Below are positions 16,806 through 23,714 of a stretch of DNA of 34,670 nt, one piece after another. The number at the start of each line of letters is the position of its first letter. The stretch's first letter is position 1. Under the pieces are notes generated by a model that had not been told where the DNA came from, did no database searches, and saw only the letters and a program-made list of their open reading frames with translations. The stretch covers positions 10,581-45,250 of the forward strand of contig NZ_JADWYU010000095.1 in assembly GCF_016786325.1 (NCBI RefSeq), given 5' to 3'. Origin of the DNA: Frankia nepalensis. Its GTDB lineage: Bacteria > Actinomycetota > Actinomycetes > Frankiales > Frankiaceae. Both the position numbers and the translations under genes were made by a program.

Positions 16806-18212
16806 GTGGCAGTGCTGACGCCTCGTTCCGAGGACTTCCCCCGCTGGTATCAGGACGTGATCGCCAAGGCCGAGCTGGCCGACAACGGCCCGGTCCGGGG
16901 GTCCATGGTCATCCGACCGTATGGCTACGCGCTCTGGGAGCGGATGCAGGCCGACGTCGACCTGCGGATCAAGGCCGCGGGCGCGGTGAACGCCTACTTC
17001 CCGCTGTTCATCCCCGAGAGCTACCTGCGACGGGAGGCCGAGCACGTCGAGGGGTTCAGCCCCGAGCTCGCCGTCGTCACGCACGGCGGCGGCAAGGAGC
17101 TGGAGGAACCGGTCGTCGTCCGGCCCACCAGCGAGACGGTCATCGGCGAGTACATGGCCAAGTGGACCCAGAGCTACCGCGACCTGCCACTGCTGCTCAA
17201 CCAGTGGGCCAACGTGGTCCGCTGGGAGCTGCGGCCGCGGCTGTTCCTGCGCACCAGCGAGTTCCTCTGGCAGGAGGGGCACACCGCGCACGCCGACCAG
17301 GCGGACGCCGCCGCCTACGCCCGCCGGATCGCGCTGGAGGTCTACCAGGACTTCATGGTGTCGGTGCTCGCGCTGCCGGTGTTCGTCGGCCGCAAGACCC
17401 GCAAGGAGCGGTTCGCCGGCGCGATCAACACCCTCACCTGTGAGGGCATGATGGGCGACGGCAAGGCGCTGCAGATGGCCACCAGCCACGAGCTCGGCCA
17501 GAACTTCGCCAAGGCGTTCGACATTACCTACCTCGGCGCCGACGGCGGCCGTCACCTGGCCTGGACGACCTCCTGGGGTTCGTCCACCCGGATGGTCGGC
17601 GGGCTGATCATGGCGCACGGGGACGACTCCGGCCTGCGCGTCCCGCCCAGGCTCGCGGCGACCCAGGTGGTGGTGCTGCCGGTGCGTGACGACGAGAAGG
17701 TCGTCGCGGCGGCCTCCCAGATCACCGACGAGTTGAAGGCCGCCGGGGTGCGGGTGTCGCTGGACGCCCGGCCCGGGCTGTCGTTCGGCCGGCGGGTCAC
17801 CGACTGGGAGCTCAAGGGCGTGCCGGTGCGGGTCGAGGTCGGCCCGCGCGACCTGGCGGTGGGCAACATCACCCTCGCCCGCCGCGACACCGGGGAGAAG
17901 GTCACCGCGCCGCTCTCCGAGGCGGCGACCCGCGTGCCCGGGCTGCTCGACGCCGTGCAGCAGAACCTGTACGACCAGGCACTGGCGCTGCGCGACTCCC
18001 GGACCGCCGACGTGACCACGCTGGCGGAGGCGGTCGAGGCGGCCGCCACCGGCTTCGCCCGGCTGCCGTGGCGCCTGGTCGGCGACGAGGGCGAGGCGCG
18101 GCTGGCCTCCGAGTCCCTCACCGTCCGCTGCATCCAGAACCCCGACGGCACCCTGCCCGACGGCACGGACGACACCGACGACCTCGTCTGCCTGGTCGCC
18201 CGCTCCTACTGA
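16806..18212 (+). CDS. proS: Prolyl-tRNA synthetase, archaeal/eukaryal type
   Basis: Charges tRNA-Pro with proline in the cytoplasm; 468 aa from GTG 16806 (a second GTG lies at 16812). Class II motifs are visible: motif 2 around RWELRPRLFLRTSEFLWQEGHTAH and motif 3 near TSWGSSTRMVGGLIMAHGD. The segment RPTSETVIGEYMAKW binds proline and adenylate. It lacks the bacterial INS editing domain between motifs 2 and 3, and it ends in a C-terminal Tyr (VARSY), both typical of the short archaeal/eukaryal form (ProS type 3) that many actinobacteria use. A strong palindrome follows as terminator. Confidence 0.96.
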   Translation: MAVLTPRSEDFPRWYQDVIAKAELADNGPVRGSMVIRPYGYALWERMQADVDLRIKAAGAVNAYFPLFIPESYLRREAEHVEGFSPELAVVTHGGGKELEEPVVVRPTSETVIGEYMAKWTQSYRDLPLLLNQWANVVRWELRPRLFLRTSEFLWQEGHTAHADQADAAAYARRIALEVYQDFMVSVLALPVFVGRKTRKERFAGAINTLTCEGMMGDGKALQMATSHELGQNFAKAFDITYLGADGGRHLAWTTSWGSSTRMVGGLIMAHGDDSGLRVPPRLAATQVVVLPVRDDEKVVAAASQITDELKAAGVRVSLDARPGLSFGRRVTDWELKGVPVRVEVGPRDLAVGNITLARRDTGEKVTAPLSEAATRVPGLLDAVQQNLYDQALALRDSRTADVTTLAEAVEAAATGFARLPWRLVGDEGEARLASESLTVRCIQNPDGTLPDGTDDTDDLVCLVARSY

Positions 18213-18270
18213 CCCATCACGCCGACCCATACTCGCCGGGCCCCTCGGGTGCCCGAACGTTCGACCGCCG

Positions 18271-18306
18271 ACAAGCCCTGCCTCTCGATCGAGAGGCAGG
18301 GCTTGT
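18271..18306. terminator. Perfect 36-bp palindrome, terminator of proS
   Basis: ACAAGCCCTGCCTCTC, GATC and the exact inverse of the left arm form an uninterrupted 18-bp inverted repeat 58 bp after the proS stop. There is no T run, as is common for terminators in GC-rich actinobacteria. Confidence 0.75.
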
Positions 18307-18423
18307 GGCATGACCGGCACGAACACGAGTGGGCACGGACACGAGCTGACACGACGCGGTGAGCGCGGCGCCGACCCGCTCCAGCGCCGGCCTCGCCAGG
18401 CTTCGCCCTGCCTGGACGCCGGA

Positions 18424-18502
18424 CATGATCGCCGTTTCTGCCCTGGGAAGGTCGTGACCTGGCCTTGCCCGCGACCTCCCCAGGGCACCGTCAGCGATCA
18501 TG
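18424..18502. repeat. Palindromic intergenic repeat, copy 2
   Basis: The left arm (18424-18454) and right arm (18472-18502) are inverted and imperfect (25 of 31 positions). The outer sequence TGATCGCCGTTTCTGCCCT matches the element at 1171-1245 at 18 of 19 bases, and GGTCGTGA follows in both. It is therefore a second member of one repeat family. Confidence 0.8.
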
Positions 18503-18532
18503 CACAACAGATCAACGTCGGCGGCTGCGATG

Positions 18533-18547
18533 CTAGAACATGGTTTC
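18533..18547. promoter_or_regulatory. Candidate KstR-like operator upstream of the amidohydrolase gene
   Basis: CTAGAACATGGTTTC matches CTAGAACAGAGTTTC at 22130-22144 at 13 of 15 positions. The AAC-N3-GTT core resembles the KstR box TnnAACnnGTTnnA with one extra spacer base. It lies 222 bp upstream of the ATG. Confidence 0.45.
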
Positions 18548-18655
18548 GGTATCGGACAGGGGTGCGCCGAGGAGCGCCCGAGCGCGGCGCGGCCCTCGAC
18601 CAGCCTGGCACCACCAGGGCAGTTGAGCCTCGCACTTCATGATCGTCAACAGCCC

Positions 18656-18684
18656 TTGACTCTCATGAAACCGGATTTCAGACT
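18656..18684 (+). promoter_or_regulatory. Promoter candidate with palindrome in the spacer
   Basis: TTGACT (18656-18661), a 17-nt spacer and CAGACT (18679-18684) fit an actinobacterial sigma70-type promoter with a weak -10. The inverted repeat TGAAA-N5-TTTCA (18666-18680) lies inside the spacer, where a bound repressor would block polymerase. The start of the amidohydrolase gene is 85 bp further on. Confidence 0.4.
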
Positions 18685-18768
18685 GAGAGCAAGCCAGCCA
18701 GGGTGACCAGTCGCGAGCAGGGGCAGGTGGCCCGCGCCGGCTCCTGACACCGTTGACGAGGATGTGAG

Positions 18769-19632
18769 ATGGCCCTACCGACCGGAGTCCCGATCATCGA
18801 CACGATGATCGGGTTCCCGCATCCGGACACCTCGCAGTACGACTTCATCCGTCGCCAGCTCAAGGACGAAGAGTCCAAGGCGTTCGCGTTCCCGGCGCAG
18901 TACATGTTCAAGCAGGTCCCGGAAGACCTGCCCGGCGACGACCCGATCAGCGTGACGCTGCGCAAGATGGACGAGTACGGCATCGAGAAGGGCATGATCG
19001 GCGTCGCCGGCGAGCCCGCTCAGCTGGCCTTGAAGAGGTTCCCGGACCGGTTCGTCCCCAGCGGCAACATCGACGATCCGAACGACGTGATGGGCACCGT
19101 CCGCAAGATGGTCCGCGAGTACGAGGAGTTCGGGATCCGCGCGGTGGGCGCCTTCCCCTCCGGCATGTTCCCGCAGGTCGCGATCAACGACGAGAAGATG
19201 TACCCGGTCTACGCGAAGTGCGTCGAGCTGGGCATCCCGATCTTCTGCTGTGCCGGCGTGCCCGGCCCGCGGCTGAGGTTCGAGCCGCAGCGGGTCGAGC
19301 TGATCGACCAGGTGATGTTCGACTTCCCCGACCTGGTCTTCGTCACCCGGCACGGCTGCGAACCCTGGACCGACCTGGCCGTGAAGCTGCTGCTCAAGTG
19401 GCCGAACCTTTACTACTCGACGTCCGCGTTCGCGCCCAAGCACTACCCAAAGGCGATCATCGACTTCGCCAACTCCCGGGGTGCCGACAAGATCATCTAC
19501 GCCGGCTACTACCCGATGGGGCTCTCGCTCGACCGGATCATGGCCGACATGCCGAACGTGCCGTTCCGCGACCACGTCTGGCCGAAGTTCCTGCACGAGA
19601 ACGCCCGCAAGGTCCTCAAGCTCGACGCCTGA
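18769..19632 (+). CDS. Amidohydrolase-family (amidohydrolase_2 fold) protein with altered metal motifs
   Basis: A 287-aa TIM-barrel protein of the amidohydrolase_2 type, which includes decarboxylases and C-C hydrolases acting on aromatic or acyl substrates. The ATG at 18769 has GACGAGGATGTGAG before it. The family outline is clear (GIRAVGAFPSG, CVELGIPIFCCAG, FPDLVFVTRHG, NLYYSTSAF, HENARKVLKL). The usual N-terminal HxH is missing (IIDTMIGFPHPD), H195 in TRHG is kept, and the usual late Asp of GSDxP is replaced in IYAGYYPMG. Metal binding may be lost or changed. It precedes a FadE34-like acyl-CoA dehydrogenase by 100 bp, so a role in a CoA-linked degradation pathway is inferred. Confidence 0.82.
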   Translation: MALPTGVPIIDTMIGFPHPDTSQYDFIRRQLKDEESKAFAFPAQYMFKQVPEDLPGDDPISVTLRKMDEYGIEKGMIGVAGEPAQLALKRFPDRFVPSGNIDDPNDVMGTVRKMVREYEEFGIRAVGAFPSGMFPQVAINDEKMYPVYAKCVELGIPIFCCAGVPGPRLRFEPQRVELIDQVMFDFPDLVFVTRHGCEPWTDLAVKLLLKWPNLYYSTSAFAPKHYPKAIIDFANSRGADKIIYAGYYPMGLSLDRIMADMPNVPFRDHVWPKFLHENARKVLKLDA

Positions 19633-19732
19633 GGCGCGCCGAGCTGGTGACCAAGCCCGTTCAGATCCGCGTACCGGCGCCGCGCGCCGGGTGGTCTCGC
19701 CCCGAGATGCCACGAGATCCCGAGGAGTCGCC

Positions 19733-22087
19733 GTGTCGATTGGCCTGACGGAGGAGCACTCCGCTCTTGCCTCATCCGTTCGGGGCTTCGTCGCCCGCCA
19801 TGCCCCGTCCACGGCGACCCGCGCCGATCTCGACAGGTACGCCGCCGGCGAGCCGGTCCCCTACTGGGACGGCCTGGTCGAGCTCGGGCTGACCTCGCTG
19901 CACCTGCCGGAGGAGTATGGCGGCGCCGGTGCCAGCTACGTCGAGCTCGCCGTCGCGCTGGAGGAGACCGCTCGCGGCCTGCTCCCCGGGCACCTGCTGC
20001 CGTCCGTCCTGACCAGCGCGCTGCTGGCCACGCGCGCGAGCGAGGACCTGCGCAAGCGGACGCTGCCGGGGCTGGCCGCCGGAACCCGGGCGGCCAGCGC
20101 CCTCACCGCCACCGGGCTGAGCGCGGCGCCGGCCGGCGGCGGGGACGGCGGTGGGGACGGCCGCTATGCCGTCACCGGCACGACCGTCCCGGTGCTCGGC
20201 GCCGCCGGGGCCGAGCTTCTCCTGCTCGGCGCCCGCCTCGGTGGCACCGAAACCGGCAACCGGGCGGGCGGCACGGCGGGCGGCGGCGAGGTGTGGTTCG
20301 TCGTCGACGCGAACGCCCCCGGCGTCCGGGTCGAGCCGGCCGCGGCCGTCGACCTGACCCGCGGCGTCGCCCAGGTGCGCCTCGACGGCGTCACCGTCGA
20401 CGGCGAGCAGATGGTGGCCGTCGACACCGAGGGCGTCCGCGCCCTCGCCGCCGTGCTGTTCGCCGCGGAGGCGGTCGGCCTCGTCCGCTGGCTGCTGACC
20501 ACCGGCGTGGAGTACGTCAAGGTGCGCGAGCAGTTCGGCCGGCCGGTCGGCTCGTTCCAGGCCGTCAAGCACCGCTGCGCGCGGATGCTGGTGCGCGTCG
20601 AGACGATGTCCGCCGCCGCGTGGGACGCCGCCCGCGCCGTCGAGCAGGGCGAGGAGCAGCTGGCGCTCGCCGCCGCCGAGGCCGCGATCCTGTGCCTCGC
20701 GGGCGCGACCGAGCTGGGGCTCGAGACCGTCACGCTGCTCGGCGGCATCGGCTACACGTGGGAGCACGACACCCATCTGTACTGGCGGCGCGCGATGACG
20801 CTGGAAAGCCTGCTCGGGCCGGTGTCCGCGTTCGAGCACCGCCTCGGCGAACTCGTCGGCGCGACGCCCCTGAGGACCTCCGGAGGCGCGGAAGAGGAGC
20901 ATTCTCGCGCCTCCTCCGCGACGCCGCTGAGCGCCTCCGGAGGCGCGGAGGAGGAGCATTCTCGCGCCTCCTCCGGCCTGGCCCGCGACTTCAGCCTCGA
21001 GGTGCCCGAGGAGGACCCGGCCTTCCGGAACCGGATCGCGGCCGTTCTCGGCGAGGTGGCGGCGCTGCCCGCCGAGGGCCCGGCGCGCCAGCGCAGGCTC
21101 GCCGACGAGGGCCTGGTGCTGCCGCACTATCCGCGTCCTTACGGCATCGCGGCGACGCCCGTCGAACAGCTCGTCATCCAGCAGGAGTACGAGCGCAGCG
21201 GGGTCACCCAGCCGAAGACGGTCATCGGCGAGTGGGCGATGCCGACGATCCTGGCGCACGGCACCGACGAGCAGAAGGCGGCCCTCGTGCCGGCGACCCT
21301 GCGCGGCGAGATCACCTGGTGCCAGCTGTTCAGCGAGCCCGGCGCCGGCTCGGACCTCGCGGCGCTGTCGACCCGGGCGGAGAAGGTCGACGGCGGCTGG
21401 CGGCTCAACGGCCAGAAGGTCTGGAACTCGATGGCGGACCGGGCCCACTACGGCATCTGCCTGGCCCGCACCAACCCGGACGTCCCCAAGCACCGGGGGA
21501 TCTCCTACTTCGTCATCGACATGAAGTCGCCGGGTATCGAGGTACGCCCGCTTCGCGAGGCCAACGGCCACTACCTGTTCAACGAGGTCTTCTTCAGCGA
21601 CGTCTTCGTGCCGGACGGGTGGCTGGTGGGCGAGGTCGACAAGGGCTGGGCGCTGGCACGCACCACGCTGGGCAACGAGCGGGTCGCGATGGGCGGCATG
21701 CGCGAGCTCCGGCTGGACCTGCCGGGGCTCGCCGCGTCCGGTCAGCTCGTCGCCGACCCGGCGGATGTCCGCCGCGACGTCGGCGCGCTGTACGCGCACG
21801 CGTACGCCCTGTCCGCGATGAGCCTGCGGGGGACGCTGCGCGCGCTGTCCGGCCTGCGGCCGGGCGCCGAGGCGAGCGTCGCGAAGGTGGCGGCGAGCTT
21901 CCTGAACACGGACGTGGGCGCCCGCGCGCTGCGCTGGTTCGGCCCGTTCGCGGCCAGCGCCGAGGGCCCGGCCGCGGCCGCCGTGCACCAGTACCTGAGC
22001 CTCCCGCCGCACCTGATCGGCGGCGGCACCCTGGAGATCCAGCTCAACGTCATCTCCGAGCGGGTTCTCGGCCTCCCCCGCGGCTGA
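19733..22087 (+). CDS. Fused two-domain acyl-CoA dehydrogenase (FadE34-like)
   Basis: A 784-aa flavoenzyme made of two acyl-CoA dehydrogenase units. Domain 1 (about 1-375) shows REQFGRPVGSFQAVKHR and GGIGYTWEHDTHLYWRRA. Domain 2 (about 415-784) shows the signature LFSEPGAGSDLAALS, GQKVWNS and GGGTLEIQLNVISERVLGLP. Each family member is normally about 380 aa. Steroid acyl-CoA dehydrogenases of mycobacteria form alpha2beta2 pairs, and FadE34 is a natural fusion acting on bulky CoA thioesters such as sterol side chains; FadE34 lies next to kstR in M. tuberculosis, as here. The GTG at 19733 follows CGAGGAG. The linker carries a duplicated 19-residue insert. The substrate is inference. Confidence 0.9.
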   Translation: MSIGLTEEHSALASSVRGFVARHAPSTATRADLDRYAAGEPVPYWDGLVELGLTSLHLPEEYGGAGASYVELAVALEETARGLLPGHLLPSVLTSALLATRASEDLRKRTLPGLAAGTRAASALTATGLSAAPAGGGDGGGDGRYAVTGTTVPVLGAAGAELLLLGARLGGTETGNRAGGTAGGGEVWFVVDANAPGVRVEPAAAVDLTRGVAQVRLDGVTVDGEQMVAVDTEGVRALAAVLFAAEAVGLVRWLLTTGVEYVKVREQFGRPVGSFQAVKHRCARMLVRVETMSAAAWDAARAVEQGEEQLALAAAEAAILCLAGATELGLETVTLLGGIGYTWEHDTHLYWRRAMTLESLLGPVSAFEHRLGELVGATPLRTSGGAEEEHSRASSATPLSASGGAEEEHSRASSGLARDFSLEVPEEDPAFRNRIAAVLGEVAALPAEGPARQRRLADEGLVLPHYPRPYGIAATPVEQLVIQQEYERSGVTQPKTVIGEWAMPTILAHGTDEQKAALVPATLRGEITWCQLFSEPGAGSDLAALSTRAEKVDGGWRLNGQKVWNSMADRAHYGICLARTNPDVPKHRGISYFVIDMKSPGIEVRPLREANGHYLFNEVFFSDVFVPDGWLVGEVDKGWALARTTLGNERVAMGGMRELRLDLPGLAASGQLVADPADVRRDVGALYAHAYALSAMSLRGTLRALSGLRPGAEASVAKVAASFLNTDVGARALRWFGPFAASAEGPAAAAVHQYLSLPPHLIGGGTLEIQLNVISERVLGLPRG
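20861..20974. repeat. Tandem 57-bp palindromic repeat inside the acyl-CoA dehydrogenase gene
   Basis: Units 20861-20917 and 20918-20974 match at 53 of 57 positions and keep the frame, encoding ATPL-x2-SGGAEEEHSRASS twice. Each unit contains a 9-bp inverted repeat (GGAGGCGCG with CGCGCCTCC) around the EEEHS codons. They lie exactly in the linker between the two enzyme domains. Confidence 0.9.
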
Positions 22088-22129
22088 GTGGGCCGGGCTC
22101 GCGCGAGCCGGCGCGCGCCCGGGCACTCA

Positions 22130-22144
22130 CTAGAACAGAGTTTC
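22130..22144. promoter_or_regulatory. Candidate KstR-like operator upstream of the TetR gene
   Basis: CTAGAACAGAGTTTC, nearly the same as 18533-18547, lies 103 bp upstream of the regulator's GTG and 43 bp after the acyl-CoA dehydrogenase stop. With flanking bases it reads TAGAAC-AGA-GTTTCA, a KstR-type half-site pair with a 3-nt spacer. Confidence 0.5.
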
Positions 22145-22216
22145 AATTGTGACGCCGGGCTCAACGTCCCCCCGGACGACACGGCGCCTGGTCGAACACA
22201 CTCCCGGGGTTTCGAA

Positions 22217-22233
22217 CTGGAACCAGCTTCCAG
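22217..22233. promoter_or_regulatory. Inverted repeat just upstream of the KstR-like gene
   Basis: CTGGAA-CCAGC-TTCCAG ends 13 bp before the GTG at 22247. Such a position suits an autoregulatory operator of a TetR protein. It differs from the CTAGAACA motif. Confidence 0.45.
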
Positions 22234-22246
22234 GTAGCCTAGGAAG

Positions 22247-22903
22247 GTGGCGAAAGAGGAGACGCTGCCGCAGCCGGTGAGCACCATGACGTCGGCGCAG
22301 CTCGCGCGCCGGCGCCGGCTGACCGACGCGGTCATCGAGATGATCGACCAGGTACCGCCCGAGCAGCTGCAGATGCGTGACGTCGCCGAACGCTCCGGTG
22401 TCGCGCTCGGCACGGCATACCGCTACTTCTCCTCCAAGGACCATCTGCTCGCCGCCGCCTGGGCCGACTGGCAGCGCCGGCTCACCGACCGGGTACGCGG
22501 TGAGGTGTCCCGCGACCAGGCCCGCGTCAGCACGGGTGCCGCGCCAACGCAGGGCGCCTGTACCCGAGTACTCGCCTTCCTGCACCGGGAGCTACGCGCG
22601 TTCCAGCGCCATCCGAACTTCGCGCGGCTCGTCGCCCACGTCGAAAGCTGCAGCGACCCGTTCGCGAGCGAGGAACTCGCCGGCCTCGCCAACGACAACC
22701 AGGCCGTCATGGCCGCCCTCATGGAGGACGTTCCCGCCGAGGTCGCCAGGCCAGCCATGACCGCCATCAACGCGACCCTGGCCTCCGGCCTGGTCTCCTG
22801 GACCGCCGGCCGCCTCACCTTCCCCGACCTGGTCCGCCAGCTCGAGGACGTCACCCGCCTCGTCCTGGGCCCCTACGACACTCCCACCCCGGCCGGGCCC
22901 TGA
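22247..22903 (+). CDS. KstR-like TetR-family transcriptional regulator
   Basis: A 218-aa repressor with the TetR helix-turn-helix QMRDVAERSGVALGTAYRYF at about residues 43-62, very close in wording to mycobacterial KstR, which controls sterol and lipid catabolism and releases DNA on binding a CoA thioester. The C-terminal half is the helical ligand and dimer domain. The GTG at 22247 abuts AGGAAGG; GTG 22277 or ATG 22286, downstream of AAAGAGGAGA, are alternatives. It follows the FadE34-like gene on the same strand by 159 bp containing two operator-like motifs, so autoregulation and control of the upstream genes are likely. The ligand is unknown. Confidence 0.87.
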   Translation: MAKEETLPQPVSTMTSAQLARRRRLTDAVIEMIDQVPPEQLQMRDVAERSGVALGTAYRYFSSKDHLLAAAWADWQRRLTDRVRGEVSRDQARVSTGAAPTQGACTRVLAFLHRELRAFQRHPNFARLVAHVESCSDPFASEELAGLANDNQAVMAALMEDVPAEVARPAMTAINATLASGLVSWTAGRLTFPDLVRQLEDVTRLVLGPYDTPTPAGP

Positions 22904-22915
22904 GGCGGGCCGCTC

Positions 22916-22970
22916 GGCGCGCCAAGCCCCTTCCCGCGGAGCACGTCCACGGGAAGCGCCCGGGCGCGCC
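22916..22970 (+). terminator. Nested hairpin after the KstR-like gene
   Basis: An outer pair GGCGCGCC (22916-22923) with GGCGCGCC (22963-22970) encloses an inner stem CTTCCCG (22930-22936) with CGGGAAG (22950-22956). It starts 12 bp after the stop and probably ends the transcript. Confidence 0.55.
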
Positions 22971-23206
22971 CTCGGCCGGAGCCGCGTCCACGACCTCAGA
23001 ACTTCCCAAAATGGGACGCATGGCGCTCGCCCACCAGACCAGAATGACGATCAAGACAGGAAGAGTGGATCGTCCCGTCGGGGTGATCTGAGCGCGTCCT
23101 CCAGGACCGTCGCGCGCGGCGACGGCCAGCCACCGGACCGCCGAGCCGACTCCCGCCGGGGCTCCGCCACGCCGCTGGTCCCGGTGGCAGCCAGGGAAGG
23201 AAACCC
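22971..23206. other. Upstream region of the small lipoprotein gene
   Basis: Apart from the terminator at its left edge, the 303-bp gap between genes shows only a short palindrome TCCCA-AAA-TGGGA (23004-23016) that could be an operator. I see no clear promoter boxes and no credible coding frame. Confidence 0.45.
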
Positions 23207-23494
23207 GTGAAGATCCGGATGGTCAGCGCGGCACTGCTCGCCGTGGTCGGAGTCGCCGCCGTGACGACCGGCTGCTCGGAGAAGGCCAAGGAACGCGGCC
23301 GGGACGCGCCGATCAGCACCCACGACGACAGCCCGGCCCGGATCATCAACATGCCGGATGGTTTCAGCAACGTCGCGGCGAAGTGCGACGGGCCGAACAT
23401 GGTCTACGTCGTCTATCACGGCGACAGCCCCTACGGCTCGATCGAGATCGCGCCGAACGACCCGCGCTGCGCGCCGGCGGGCACGACCGGGTAG
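23207..23494 (+). CDS. Small secreted lipoprotein of unknown function
   Basis: A 95-aa protein with a lipoprotein signal peptide: a KIRM start, a hydrophobic core and the lipobox VTTGC (C23). The mature part is about 72 residues, with two further Cys (in AAKCDG and DPRCAP) that could form a disulfide, and a beta-like stretch MVYVVYHG. The GTG at 23207 follows GGAAGGA with good spacing. Similar small lipoproteins of unknown role occur in actinomycetes. It stands alone between terminator-like DNA and a convergent ABC operon, so there is no functional clue from the neighbours. Confidence 0.75.
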   Translation: MKIRMVSAALLAVVGVAAVTTGCSEKAKERGRDAPISTHDDSPARIINMPDGFSNVAAKCDGPNMVYVVYHGDSPYGSIEIAPNDPRCAPAGTTG

Positions 23495-23570
23495 CGCCGC
23501 CGCCCCGACGCGGACCGGCCGGCACAGGCAGGTAGACGCAGGCAGGTTGACGCAGGCCGGCCGACCGGCC

Positions 23571-23595
23571 GACCGGACCGGACCGGACCGGACCG
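23571..23595. repeat. GACCG microsatellite
   Basis: Five perfect copies of the 5-bp unit GACCG lie between the convergent lipoprotein and ABC-transporter genes, with degenerate copies on the left. No gene is affected. Confidence 0.85.
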
Positions 23596-23714
23596 GTACA
23601 GGCCGACACGGACCAAACCCGGCACAGCCGGCCGACGCGGACCGGCCGACACGGACGGCCCGTCACCGGTCCGGTCAGCGGGCAGGCGCCGGATGGTTGC
23701 CGGACTGCCGCCGG

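Larger units (their letters stand above)
18213..18768. other. Regulatory intergenic region between proS and the amidohydrolase gene
   Basis: This 556-bp gap contains a 36-bp palindrome (18271-18306), the second palindromic intergenic repeat (18424-18502), a CTAGAACA-type motif (18533-18547) and a promoter candidate (18656-18684). No coding sequence is credible. Confidence 0.7.

Noticed and set aside
16389-18488. 699-aa minus-strand frame opposite proS
   Set aside because: It is the antisense of a strongly recognised synthetase and spans its terminator and repeats.
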